Source: Flaccisagitta enflata
Taxonomy: Eukaryota > Chaetognatha > Sagittoidea > Aphragmophora
Assembly (NCBI GenBank): GCA_965153355.1
Contig: OZ231127.1
Span: 5,084,001-5,148,000 of the forward strand
Reading direction: 5' to 3'
Length of the DNA stretch: 64,000 nt
In this document: positions 23,561 to 35,084 of the stretch, piece by piece
Numbering within the stretch: position 1 is the first letter of the stretch
How the letters are laid out: the number at the start of each line of letters is the position of its first letter
Notes under the pieces: model-generated
What the model was told of the DNA's origin: nothing
The model's input: the letters and a program-made list of their open reading frames with translations, nothing else
Databases searched by the model: none
Translations under genes and position numbers: made by a program

Positions 23561-23866
23561 AAAATCAATAAATTAATGAATAAGTGATCAAATGAATTAA
23601 TAAATGAATAAATTCTGAGTATTGAAACGAAAAAATTGATAGACGATGGAATGAATGAATAAATGATTACATGACCAAATGATTGTTTTCGCTAATTTTT
23701 TGATCATCATGGGAGCCGAAAAAATATTATTACGATTAAAAATGTATAAGTGAATGAATGAATAAATGAATGAATAAAAAATTATTGAATGGATGAATTA
23801 ATGAATAAATGAATGAATGAATGAATGAATGAATTAATGAATGAATGAATGAATGAATGAATAAAG
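23561..23866. repeat. Degenerate (GAAT)n edge of the satellite
   Basis: Scattered GAATGAAT and AATAAATG runs without the 100-bp core, fading into unique sequence, then a cleaner (GAAT)n run at about 23815-23862 ending right at a hairpin-ended repeat. Confidence 0.75.
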
Positions 23867-24119
23867 AACAAGGTCATTAGACCTAAGTCGCGTGTGTCGG
23901 CACTTTTCAAAAAAAGTCTGGCAGATAGAGTGACAAACATTTTTTTTTCAAAAAGACATTTGAAATGGCTGTTTACAAGTGAAAGTTTCTTCTCCACTAT
24001 TCAGAGACATAAAAAACGCGATAAAAAAACCTTTAAAACAACATTATTACGGACCGACCAACGGACGGACCGACGGACCGAAAAGTGGCTTGTAGAGTCG
24101 CGTAGCACGCGACTAAAAA
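23867..24119 (-). mobile_element. Hairpin-ended repeat
   Basis: Distal end AACAAGG with distal arm AGTCGCGTGTG at 23886-23896, a GGAC/CGAC tract at 24053-24078, and the hairpin AGTCGCGT-AGC-ACGCGACT at 24096-24114 followed by AAAAA. The middle has no decamers. Confidence 0.8.
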
Positions 24120-24760
<641 letters not shown>

Positions 24761-24844
24761 CTTAAAAAAAGGGAAAAAAGCAAGATGAAGAAACAGGAAA
24801 AAAGTCCCGATCCGGAGATCGAATGATGAACGTAAATAAGCAAG

Positions 24845-24960
24845 GGCGGGTGGGTCGGAATACATGGTTGGGTGGGTGGAATTACATGGTTGGCTGGGTC
24901 GGATTACAAGTTTGGGTGAGTTGTTAATCAAGGCTGGGTGGGTCGGATTACAAGGTTTAA
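24845..24960 (+). repeat. GGTTGGGTGGGTCGGATTACA minisatellite, degenerate
   Basis: Four or five units of roughly 25-35 bp with GGGTGGGT, GGATTACA and GGTT words. Non-coding. Confidence 0.6.
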
Positions 24961-25600
24961 AGGGTTAGATTACATCAGACAGGTTGAATCACTTGAATGA
25001 TTGGGATTGGAAAAAAAAACCCGACTGACTGACTGTCTTAACTGATTGACTGACTTACTGACACTCTCCCTATAAGTCACAGTGCAAACGGAGACAAATA
25101 TTTGACAACCATACATATTCATTACCTGCTCTACTTTTAAATTGTAACTAATCAAAGTATATTTTGTTTTTTTAGTTTTATCATTCTCATACAAAATGCT
25201 TGAAAATAAAAACAAACCAAAAAACTTGATATTGCAATGATGAGAGACAGAAACAATCATTCATTTGCAAAAATTCCTTCAAAATACTGTTGCAAGAATT
25301 CATGAAAGTTGGGTACGCAGGTAATTCTAAAACTGTCTCTAGATGCAAATTATTGCATTTCTAAGAACAGCCCTGTACTTTCATGTTTTTAAAATGTGGC
25401 TATGTTTTCTTAAATGTAAATATATCAAATTAAAAACCAGCTTAGAATTTCACCAAAGACAACTCAGATTGCACAATCAAATTTTCTTCATAAATCCATA
25501 ATTTTTTCTCTTCATTTTTCTTACATTTTAGAGTCAGAAATCAATTATCTTTCATGCAAAAATACCATCAATAAATATGAATAAACCTATTTTTAGTTTA
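24961..25600. other. Non-coding spacer
   Basis: AT-rich unique sequence with a GACTGACTGACTG-like run near 25021. No gene seen. Confidence 0.4.
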
Positions 25601-25811
25601 AACAAGGCCGGATACACGGCTACCGAAGTCGCGTGCGGGTGGGCAGGGGCCATATTTGAGGTCACCAGACCATTTAGGCAGGAGCAGTGAGGTCAAAGAA
25701 ATAAAATCATAAAAAAAAGTAAAGTTTGACCAACCGACCGACCAACCAACCAACCAACCAACCAAACCACGGACAAAGCGGGTTGTAGAGTCGCCTGCAC
25801 GCGACTAAAAA
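25601..25811 (-). mobile_element. Hairpin-ended repeat, GGCAGGAGCAG type
   Basis: Distal end AACAAGGCCGGATACACGGC and distal arm AGTCGCGTGCG, then GGTGGGCAGGGGCC and GGCAGGAGCAG, a CCAACCAACC tract, and the hairpin AGTCGC-CTGCAC-GCGACT at 25789-25806 with AAAAA. Nearly full length by comparison with 57182-57406. Confidence 0.85.
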
Positions 25812-27255
25812 TCATCAATTGATGATATTCAAAATCGAAAAAAAAAAAGTGTTGACTCATTAAATTTTGTCTTTGTTTGCACTGTGACGTAAGTCGGAAA
25901 CATCATCAAAACGATCACTCTTGTTTACCAGCCATCAAATTTCTTGTACAAATGCGAGGGAACTTTTTGAAAAAAGTGAAAAAGGAGAGTAAATCATCTG
26001 CTTTATTTGCTTGCGGCGAATAAATACTGCTAGTGAGAGTCGCCTCCAAACCCAAACGAAAAAGAGAACTTTTAACGGGAAACAAGGCCGAAAAATGTCC
26101 AGTAGATGCGTCCTATTTGATTGTAAGTTGTCAAGATACTATGATAAATAGATACACTTTTTTTTTCAAGAGACAACATATTTTGAACTCAGCCTTGGTT
26201 CTCTTAAATCTGTTGCCATTTTGAGGCTCTTAAATTGTTCTTAATTTTTTCAAGACTGTTGAATTGTTCTTAATTTTTTCGATGCATAAAAAAAGCAAAA
26301 AAGTCATCCAAGGATTGCACATGGTCAGCGGTACCCGATGCCCTGCTTGACTGACCAATCAAGAAAGGAGCTGAGAGCAGAGGCAGCCCTAAAGGCCGAC
26401 GTTTATGGACACAGGTGCGAATTTCATGTCCTGAGTAAGCATATTTTAGGCCTTGTGGCAATTTTCATGATATTCAAAGGGAGCTTTATTTTCTGCAATT
26501 TATCACAAATTTTCCACCTTATCCAATTGATTTACGCATTTTATATTTTTTGTTAATTTTCCATGTTATTCATGGAAAATGTATTTTTCTATTGTTTAAA
26601 TTTTATTCAACTTAAGTTTGCAGTATTATCCCATGTTATTCAACGAAGCTTGCATTTCGACATTTTCCCGTTATTCAACGAAATTGGAATCGGTAAGATT
26701 CGACGGACGTACGATCGGCGACGTGGCGATCGGGACCGATTTGACTTGATTGACGGACGAAAGGAAATTCACCCCTGTGTCCTACAGGACATCGGCCCTT
26801 TGGGGCCGCTGCCCAAAAAGTGTGTAAATACATTGTGTAATGATATTTTATGTATTTTTATTTAAAAAACCTGTTCATTCTTATAGAACATTGAATATTT
26901 TGCCGGATTTGACAGGCAAAACCATTAAAGAAGCAGTCTTTCTTCAAAAAAAAAAAACTACCAATTTTTCAGAAAATTTTGAAAAATTGTCCTTTATTTT
27001 GATAAGATACTTGAAATATTTTTTTTTTAAATTTTCAAAACTGAATCTCAGCCTAGGCTCTGTCTCTGTCTCTCTCTCTCTCTCTCTCAGCATTTACGAC
27101 TTTTTTCCTACGGCGATTAGCCGCCTTTGTAATACTCCATCCGCCGCACTGCCCACTCCCACTCCCATGTAGGTCACTCCCTACCTTCAACATGAGGATG
27201 TTTAGAATATTATGTGAAATCTATCGAACATCCGACAGATCAATGGACATACAGT
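25812..27255. other. Non-coding spacer
   Basis: No convincing gene. It holds a short (CT)n at 27062-27088 and a GC-rich palindrome CGGCCCTTTGGGGCCG near 26791. Open frames of 60-110 codons lack splice or homology support. Confidence 0.4.
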
Positions 27256-27258
27256 TGG

Positions 27259-27532
27259 GCTTCATTAGAGTGCATTCCAAGGGACTGAGCAAAATGATGC
27301 CTCATAGTGCCTTATTGCTTTAAGGGTTTTTTTTTGCATTGGGAAACTTATTGAGAAATCATATAGGGAATATCTAGATAATATCTAGATAATCCGCCCA
27401 ATGCGAAAACCCCTTTTTAAAATGTCTTATTGCCAATACAGGCGAAACTTCAAAATATGTCATGACTCATGAAACAGTTTGTTGTATATCTTAAAGGCGG
27501 GCATGCCTTATCAGCGGGTGTGCTCTAGCGGT
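27259..27532. mobile_element. TA-flanked MITE
   Basis: The termini GAGTGCATTCC and GCGGGTGTGCTC are imperfect inverted repeats bounded by TA on both sides. Interior inverted words are TGCCTTATTG and GGCATGCCTTATCAG. It is non-coding and about 275 bp. A TA duplication suggests Tc1/mariner-type mobilisation. A related end is at 12248. Confidence 0.5.
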
Positions 27533-27702
27533 GCTCAATTGTCCCCTCTTATAGACTCATATAGAGATGCGAGGACACATCTAAAAGTGATGGGAAGCTT
27601 TTTATCCTAATTTTTCTTTTTCCTTTTAATTTTGAAAACGTCGTGACCTCCTACAGTCATTTAGAGGTCAATCTGAGGTCAGCCAATCAGAATGTCACTC
27701 TA

Positions 27703-27866
27703 TTTTTAGTCGCGGACACGCAGCTCTATACCTTTCCGTGTCGGTCGGTCCGTCGGTCCGTCCGTCCATCCGTCCGTTCTGTAACATTTTCAAATTGCGA
27801 GCGGTTTTTGCATGACTGCTCGTGCCCATCCGTCCGCGACTGGATTGCCGTTTATCCGGCCTTGTT
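27703..27866 (+). mobile_element. Hairpin-ended repeat, GGAC-loop subfamily
   Basis: It starts TTTTTAGTCGCGGACACGC (right arm decayed), with a CGGTCCGT tract, CTGCTCGTGCCC, distal arm GTCCGCGACT near 27832, and end GGCCTTGTT. Confidence 0.8.
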
Positions 27867-27872
27867 TATCTT

Positions 27873-28105
27873 TGTAGTCGCCTGTTAAGCGACGCCATAA
27901 GCAGCTCTAGGTCCGTAGGTCTGTCTGTCTGTCCGTCCGTAACGCGAAATTTGGGATTACGTGCAATTGGTTGAAACAGTGATTTCTGAGCATAATCATG
28001 TACCTCTGCCCAGCTATTTCATAGCACCCGCCCACTCACATACTGCCTTTGCTTACCCGTATGACTGCCCCTGCCCACAGCCCACCTGAAGCGACTTCTT
28101 GTTGG
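27873..28105 (+). mobile_element. Hairpin-ended repeat, variant, back to back with the previous copy
   Basis: GTAGTCGC-CTGTTAA-GCGAC starts seven bases after the previous copy ends. It continues with GGTCTGTCTGTCTGTCCGTCCG, TGCCCCTGCCCA and a GAAGCGACTT near 28088. The usual GGCCTTGTT end is absent. Confidence 0.5.
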
Positions 28106-28311
28106 TATTTTTGCAACTTATTTTAATTTGAATGATTTCTTTATTTGCACGCTCATTTGGTATGGGCTGGGGGTTATTGGCATGGGCGATTTTTTCGGGT
28201 TTGAGTAATATGATTAACTGGCATCTTGTATCGTTGATCTTCTTAAGCTCGTGGGACCTTATTGGGTACACTTGAACAACCATCTGTCGATCTTTTGTTT
28301 TTAAGACTTTT

Positions 28312-28470
28312 TAAGCGGTTTTTTTAAATTAGGGTTAGGGGTGGGTTTAGGGTTAGGGTTAGGGTTGGGGATAGTTTTAGGGTTAAGGTTAGGGACAAGG
28401 TTAGCTTTAGGGCTAAGGGTTGGCTGGGTTTTATGTGTTACGACCCGAAGCTATTCGAGTTAAATTCGCT
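28312..28470 (+). repeat. Interstitial telomere-like repeat within a dispersed unit
   Basis: About twelve imperfect TTAGGG / TTAGGGG / TTTAGGG units, preceded by TTTTAAGCGG and followed by GACCCGAAGCTATTCGA. The same flanks and order occur at 33572-33720, so this is a dispersed repeat, not a random telomere insertion. Confidence 0.8.
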
Positions 28471-28777
28471 CTGGCGGAGGATTCTGAAAGAAAAACAAAA
28501 TCGTTCAGAGACTCAATCAGCAGCTCCCCCTATTGTCCTAACGACGAAAGGAGGTTCCCTTATGTGCAGCTTTTTAGATTTTAGAATTTAGAAGGGAACA
28601 AAACCCGGTAAATCACCGAAGGAATATGCACGTCCACCCATATTTCAAACTGTCTGTTCCACCTAGGTTTTTCACGGCTTTGTACACTTCAGGGCTGCTG
28701 CCTTGAAGAGATGCCTAGGGCAATAATGGTACAATTAGTAAACACTTACAAAACAGGTGTCAGTCGTCTTGAGGGCC

Positions 28778-28779
<2 letters not shown>

Positions 28780-28850
<71 letters not shown>
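28780..28850 (+). repeat. (CT)n microsatellite
   Basis: About 34 CT dinucleotides without interruption. Confidence 0.97.
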
Positions 28851-29228
28851 TTTCACGAATGCTCTCTTGTCTTTAATGTTCTTTGCCCCCTCTAGAGGGG
28901 TTCTGCATCACTCAGTTGCGTAAAACTGCAAGACATTTGTCGACAATGACGCAACTCAGATCCTCATATCCTTGCCCGCGCTAACAGCGCTACAAAGTCA
29001 TTTCTGTGTTGATAAAACCCTCTTACTTCCGTCACGCATGCAAAAACAAAAGGCTTTAGCGAGCGTTTTACATAACGGTCTGAACGCAGAGGTTATGAAC
29101 ATCATAACTCTACTCGAAATTATGATCAATTATGAAGAACAAAGCTTTGCAATGGCGAATGAGAAATTTTTGCAACGAATTTTTTTGCGACAGAATGCTC
29201 AGACATACAACTGACCAACTACACAAAA
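28851..29228. other. Spacer, no gene supported
   Basis: An 80-codon frame at 28972-29214 has mixed composition but no recognisable family, splice sites or upstream context. I see nothing else. Confidence 0.35.
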
Positions 29229-29231
29229 CAC

Positions 29232-29262
29232 AACAGCCCCAGCCCCAGCCCCAGCCCCAGCC
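29232..29262 (+). repeat. (CAGCCC)n repeat
   Basis: Five units of CAGCCC or CCAGCC. Confidence 0.85.
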
Positions 29263-29532
29263 GCGATTTGCTCGGTTGGGGTGATGATGAAGAATCGATA
29301 AAACGCAATTGGTCAGGGGCAGTATTTATAAACTGATCTACCGACTGACCGACCGACTCACGAATCGTTTTGTTTGGTTTTGTGGTTTGTTGAGGACGGG
29401 CCACCTCCATCCTTCTACCATTCTCCAATGCCTCTTTTCATGTTTCTTCAACTAACAAACCGACTCTTGAAAACGGAGTCGTTCACGCAATGTGTTTTAA
29501 TTGTGTGAGATTAAAATCTTAACGAAACCATC

Positions 29533-29691
29533 TTTTTAGTCGCGGACACGCGACTCTACACCTTGCCGTGTCGGTCGGTAGGTAGGTCCGTCCGTCGGTC
29601 GGTCCATCACATTTTTGAATTCCAAGCGGTTTATGCATTACTGCTCCTGCCCAACCGTCCGCAACTGGATTGCCGTGTATCCGGCCTTGTT
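29533..29691 (+). mobile_element. Hairpin-ended repeat, GGAC-loop subfamily
   Basis: Perfect hairpin AGTCGCG-GACA-CGCGACT at 29538-29555, CTCTACACCTTGCC, a CGGT tract, CTGCTCCTGCCCA, distal arm GTCCGCAACT (one change) and end GGCCTTGTT. A typical short copy. Confidence 0.85.
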
Positions 29692-30594
29692 CCCATGGAC
29701 ATTATTTCATTCTTTAGGAAATCTAACCCGTGCAATTCATTGAAAAATGGCGCGGTTCTCAAGCATCGGCATTGTCTCTCTTTGCTTATCTTTAACCAAC
29801 TTTTCATCTGGATTCATGATAACTTTGAGAAGGAATAAAATTGAAAATGAACCTTCTATTAATGTCTCACGAAATGACGGCAACTGCCTCGTCAGGTACG
29901 CATTCACGCCACTGTAGCCGTAGATACCAATCTTAACCGCTTACGCCAAACCATAGTCCATGGCATCATCAATCATGGGTTGGTTTTAGAACGGATTTTT
30001 TTCTCAGTTGGTTCTGCTAAATGCGAAACTTGGAGTGATGCGTGTAGTAACTAGTCAGTGAGGGCTCACAAGGCTCCCTCCCATATTTTTCCGTTTGGGT
30101 ATAGTGAGGAATAAAGTTCCACCTATCATAGTGAATTTCACAATATGAGACAATTTTATCAATTTTTATGGCTCAATCACTGAAACTGAGTGTCGCACAT
30201 GTTATAAAAATAAAAATAACTAAAAGCTTCGATGGCAATGCGGTCACATGCAAGGGACAGGAGCAATGTCTAAAAAATAGTATCTCTGTGGAATTACAGC
30301 CTATGGATCGATGAAATTCAGTTGATCACTGATAGATTCCTTCTGAGTCAGAAAAGGAAGTAAGCATATGGACATTTTCTATTGCAGAGGTCAACAATTT
30401 CAGGAAAATGATCTGATTTACATTGTTTACACTTGGGGGGGGGGACTTTTTAAACTAGAGGTAGAGGGGTGCGCTTTGTCAAAGATAGAAAGTGATTTCG
30501 ACATGTTCGATTGTCATGGTTTTTTTTCACATGCAGTAATTTACATTTACAATTGTTGTTATACAACGTGGCATGAATGCGGACCTTTTTTCAG
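29692..30594. other. Spacer upstream of the membrane-protein exon
   Basis: No exon is clearly supported. An open frame runs back from 30595 to 30368, but the strong acceptor at 30593-30594 makes it more likely intron. A run of nine G at about 30436-30445 lies inside. Confidence 0.4.
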
Positions 30595-31132
30595 CTTAAA
30601 AGCGCGATATGATCTCACTGAAACGACGAATGAGTCAATTGACAATTTCCGCTTTCAACTTCTTCATTGCGGAAATGACGTCGAAACAAGCTGCAAAGAG
30701 ATAAGCAAGAATTATCCCGACTGCAGCAACGACTGCACCGCTGACGACGACTTCCAAAACAGCTTCAACCTGAATTCCGATTCAACCAACAAGAAATTCA
30801 TCATCCTGGAAATGGTTTTGTCCCAGGACAAAAACTTTAGAGACAATACTCAGAGACATTTCCGATTTCGAATGAAGATGACAGATACAAATGGAAAGAG
30901 AGAAGCACTGACGAAGGATATACTGCGGATATCTACAGAAGAGATATGCGCAATGAGTAGGCCAACGACTGATAATAAGGATCAAAGGAATGAAGAAGTC
31001 GATGAATCAACTTGGAGCATCCCATTCATCCCTTTTATTTGCGTGCTTGTCAATGCGGTAGTCGTGCTATCCATTGCTATTTATTCTTATGTGGCGTGGA
31101 AGCGGAAAGTGCGCCAAAGCATGGCCGTGTGA
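30595..31132 (+). CDS. Terminal exon of a single-pass membrane protein (unknown family)
   Basis: The exon is preceded by a strong acceptor, ACCTTTTTTCAG, at 30583-30594, and its first base completes a split codon. It encodes about 179 residues ending at a TGA at 31130-31132. The N-terminal part is polar with paired cysteines (HCGND, SCKEI, DCSNDC), which suggests an extracellular disulphide-rich domain. A short acidic linker (NEEVDEST) leads to a hydrophobic segment starting WSIPFIPFICVLVNAVVVL and about 25 residues long, then a basic WKRKVRQS tail, giving type I topology. An ATTAAA near 31222 could serve polyadenylation. Earlier exons, including any signal peptide, are not identified in this window. 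I do not recognise the family. Confidence 0.6.
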
Positions 31133-32510
31133 CGTCACTCCCATTCATGGCATTGGCACTACGTCACGTTTATGAAATGACGTTTTCCTTTGCTTTTTTC
31201 CTTCCATTGATGATCACAGAAATTAAATTAAATTAAGCTCCTTACGATGGCTCCCGACATCGAAATTGCCTGAAATTTTGAGAAAGACCGGGTTGGGTAA
31301 ATGGTTGAGGTTGTGGATTGACCCTGGGGGCGCTCTATGGGACGTAATTGGCGCACTCCTCAGCATGACCATGTCACATCTAATCCATTTATAGCATTGG
31401 CTCGTCCAGTCTGTTTGGGCAGCTGCCCCGGAGGGGTCGATGACCTATACTTTCACACATATGGGAAATTTTCTCCTGCTCCTTATTCTCTTACATACCC
31501 CCTTCCAAATTCTGTTAAATTCCGCCAATATCTGCAAAAACCTGTCAACCTGCTCAATTCTGCCAAATTCTGCCAAACTCGGCCCTTCCCCCTTTTTTTT
31601 TCCGGGAGGAGGAGAAGGAGGAGAAAATTGTGTTAATGCATAGGTCCTTTATTGGACAGGTACAAAAAAAATCCCCAATAGTAATGACTTGTATAAGTAA
31701 GTACATTTTACAGTGAAAAATTAATGTTGACGTTTAAAAAGAATTTCCCTTGAAATCTTTTTGCAAAAATCATGAAAAAAGGTTATTTTTCTGAAATTTT
31801 TATACATAGATCTCAAGGATAATCAGAATTTCAATATGCATAAATCCTAAAAATTTTTATAAGATATTTCTAAAAATCTAAAATAAAGTAGTGATTTTTG
31901 CAGAAATTTTCAAAAGATTTTTTTTTTTCAAGGATCAACTAAAGTTCTCCACTGTGAATTGTACTGACACAAGTAACTACAGTTGTTTTTTTTTTAACAC
32001 ATTTCCTATTAAGGCCCGCTGTGGGTCATTGACCATTGCAGGGTCAAAGCCCTGCACCCTCTTTTAATCTTAATCACAAATTACTCCAGCACGGGTAACG
32101 CTGACCTTCCTCCGCTTTTGCTTCTTTTTTTTTTTTTTTTTTTGTTGCGCATACTTACCGCTTTTGCTGCATTTTCTGTTTAAAGGCTACAACTTGATAT
32201 TGGTATTAACTTTTCTGCAAACCAATTTCTTCTTTAGGAATATATGATATTACTGTTACTATTATTACAAACAAAGTTCTTGTTTATTTAACCAAAAGTT
32301 TAACTCCCTTCAGGGTTATGTCATAATGTATTTTTACGCATTTCTTGATGTTATTCTTACAAACCAGTTTAACAAAGCTGGATCTGTATTTCATGACTAT
32401 TCTTTAAGACAAGTTGATCATTAATGATCGCTAATGTTTTGACTTTTGACACCTTTAGTTTAAAAACTATACTGTCTATACTGATTCTGATCTCAAGTGC
32501 ATCTTTTTTC
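31133..32510. other. Non-coding spacer
   Basis: AT-rich sequence with several A and T homopolymers (for example T runs near 32128-32144). No gene or clear repeat boundary. Confidence 0.4.
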
Positions 32511-32539
32511 TTATTCTTATTTGCGTGAATGCAACCTTA

Positions 32540-32722
32540 TAACCCGTCATGTTGGTTGGTTGGTCCGGCTGTCAGTCCGTCGGTCTGTAACACTTGGCAT
32601 TTTTAGCATTTACGGGCGTTTTACGCATCACTGCTCCTACCCAAATATTTTGTTTACCTTTCATTATTCCTGGCCTTTCTCACCCTTACGCGACTTGGGC
32701 GGCCGTGTATCCACCCTGGTTG
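32540..32722 (+). mobile_element. Hairpin-ended repeat, strongly decayed
   Basis: A GGTTGGTTGGTCCGG and CAGTCCGTCGGTC tract, CACTGCTCCTACCC, then ACGCGACTTGGGCGGCCGTG and a CCCTGGTTG end. The start hairpin is not recognisable. Confidence 0.55.
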
Positions 32723-32999
32723 TAATTTTTGTTTTGTTTTGTTTTTGTTTAAGAAATTATTCAATGATAAAGTGAATTCCCAGCTCTTCTTCCAAATTAT
32801 TTTGCTAGTTGTAGATCACCGTTGATAAACCAGTTTTCCTTCATAGGATAACCCAAACAAGTAATCATAACATATGTCATTTCAGATGCATCACAGTAAA
32901 AAACATTTAGCTTCTGAAAAGAAACGACATTGAGAAAGTTGTTATCTATTGAAGCAGCTTGAAATCGCTCTTAAATAAATAACATTGTAGTTATTCTAC

Positions 33000-33148
33000 T
33001 TTTTAGTCGCGGACAGGCGACTCTACACCTTGCCGTGTCGGCCTGTAGGTCGGTCGGTCCCGTAACCTTTTTAAATTGCGAGCGGTCTTTTGCATAACCG
33101 CCCCTGCCAAACCGTCCGCGACTGTCCTGCCGTGTATCCGGCCTAGTT
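33000..33148 (+). mobile_element. Hairpin-ended repeat, GGAC-loop subfamily
   Basis: AGTCGC-GGACAG-GCGACT hairpin, CTCTACACCTTGCC, CGGTCGGT, distal arm GTCCGCGACT near 33115 and a GGCCTAGTT end. Confidence 0.8.
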
Positions 33149-33204
33149 TAATAGCTATCTCCGTCTCTTTTGAAGGCTTTGGCTAAGATTTTACATCGTT
33201 ATAA

Positions 33205-33527
33205 AACAAGGCCAACACCTATAAGTAGCATGCTGGACATAAATAACTTAGGATGACTCAAATTGACTTTAAAATGACTTAAGATAACTTAAAACTATGT
33301 TAAATGACTTATATGACTAAATTGACTTCAATGACTGAATATAACTTGAAATGACTCACAATGACTTAGAATGACTAAAAATGACTAAAAATGACTTAGA
33401 ATGACTTGAAGTGACCTAAAATGACTAAGAATAACTGGAAGTAACAAAAAAAGTAAAGTTTGACCAAGAGACCAACGGACCGATACGATGGATGGACGGA
33501 TGGACAAAGCGGGTTGTAGAGTCGCGG
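33205..33527 (-). mobile_element. Hairpin-ended repeat, decamer type, truncated at the hairpin
   Basis: Distal end AACAAGGCCAACACC, a decamer array of AATGACTTAA-type units at about 33245-33440, then GACCAACGGACCG and GGATGGACGG, and GGGTTGTAGAGTCGCGGG where the second hairpin arm is lost. The telomere-like repeat unit follows at once, so it may have caused the truncation. Confidence 0.7.
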
Positions 33528-33571
33528 GTACTGTTTTCGAATTCGGTGATGTCTTTTGTTTCACTGACTTT

Positions 33572-33720
33572 CTAAGCGGGTTATTATTTAGGGTTAGGGG
33601 TAGGGTTAGGGTTAAGGTTGGGGTTGGGGGTGGTTTTAGGGTTAGGGTTAGTGTCAGGGCTGGCGTCAGGGCAAGGTGAGAGCTGGGTTAAATACTTTTC
33701 AACCCGAATCTACTCGAATT
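33572..33720 (+). repeat. Interstitial telomere-like repeat, second copy
   Basis: TAAGCGGG, then imperfect TTAGGG/GGGGTT units, then CAACCCGAATCTACTCGA, matching the 28312-28470 unit in flanks and order. Confidence 0.8.
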
Positions 33721-34764
33721 AAAGCTTCGCCTAAACGGGAAAACCCGATAACAAAAGATCAGTATCGTCTTCGAAATTTTTTCCGAGTCGCGTGCGGGCA
33801 ATTAAAAAACGAAGGGCATGTCAAAATACTTTTTATCTACTTATAGAGCTAAAAATGCGTGGATGCGGACAAACACTTTTGCCATTACACACTTTTGACC
33901 AAGTAACAACCTTTTTTATGACAATTGGGAAAAAAAAGTAATAACATTACAATTGTCAGCCTCAGGTCCTTCCAGTTGTCCCACATGAGAAAAATCAAAA
34001 TTTAAGTTTGTGGTGATTAATATGATGTACAAGCCACTCATTTCTAGATGCCCAAGTCTCTGCCATCGATCACTATCAATGTAGCATTAAATGACAAAGA
34101 CAGTTATAGCATAACAATACACTAGGAAGCATGCTGCACTGAAATGCGAAGTTGTGTGTTTTCTTAGCAACGAGTTACTAAGATACTAGCCAGAAACAAC
34201 AAGTTCCAAAGGCCGAATCAATTAAAATATATGTTACCCAATTCAAAACGGCACAAATCAAGCTGAGGTTGTGAAAATTAGCGGTACGTGTTTTTACATG
34301 TTCCTGACTGCAAAAAGGCATGAAATTTTATGTGTGATATCGGACAGAGGTAGTGAAGGGCCACCCGATTTGATTTATGAGAATCACCCATTCCTTGCTA
34401 CCTTCAAATTAGAATTGACTTGATTAACCTACTTAAAATGGCTTCCACTGAACATTTGAAATCGCACGGTCATTAGCATGCATCTACTTTACCCAAAACT
34501 CTAATTCGTTCAGATTTTTAGGGTCCAGGGTCGTCAGAATATGTACTGATCTGAGGACATGATTTTTCTTATCTGGTCTGTGTTGTAAATAGGCGATGGA
34601 GGCTGTTGGCAGTGTCAATTTTTGGTGCTCATTGGATATCGTTAGCGCCTCCCAGGCCCGATGAAGCTGTCTTAGTCAGTTCAGATTGGCCACCTCTCGT
34701 CCCTTAACTGAAAATAATAAATATCTTTTTTTTTTAACTGTTTTATTAATAGATAAAGGGGTGC
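33721..34764. other. Non-coding spacer
   Basis: Unique AT-rich sequence. No gene, RNA or repeat structure seen. Confidence 0.4.
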
Positions 34765-34991
34765 GGTTTTTTTTTTACTTGCGTGGTATGACTTAATATG
34801 ACTTAAAATGACTTTAAATCTAGAATTTAGAATAACTCAGAATGCCTAAAAATGACCAAAATGACTTTAAATGACCTAAAATAATTTGATGTAATAAAAA
34901 ACGTTAAGTTTGACCATTGGACAGATAGACTGACAGACAGAAGGACGGACAGACAAAGCGGGTTGTTAAGTCGCGTGCAGGCAACTAAAAA
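34765..34991 (-). mobile_element. Hairpin-ended repeat, decamer type, decayed
   Basis: A decamer array of ATGACTTAAA units at 34789-34880, a GGACAGATAGACTGACAGAC tract, GCGGGTTGTTAAGTCGCGTG and a decayed second arm GGCAACT with AAAAA. The distal end is unclear. Confidence 0.65.
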
Positions 34992-35084
34992 TGTGTTCTT
35001 TTTTTGTTTCTGGCTTTGAATGGTAGGATTCCTTTCTCTTTATTCCTGATCCTCTTTTATCCAAAAGGAACGATCCTGGCAAAG

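Noticed and set aside
28320-28440. A true chromosome end
   Set aside because: The TTAGGG-like units are imperfect and embedded in a dispersed repeat with sequence on both sides.
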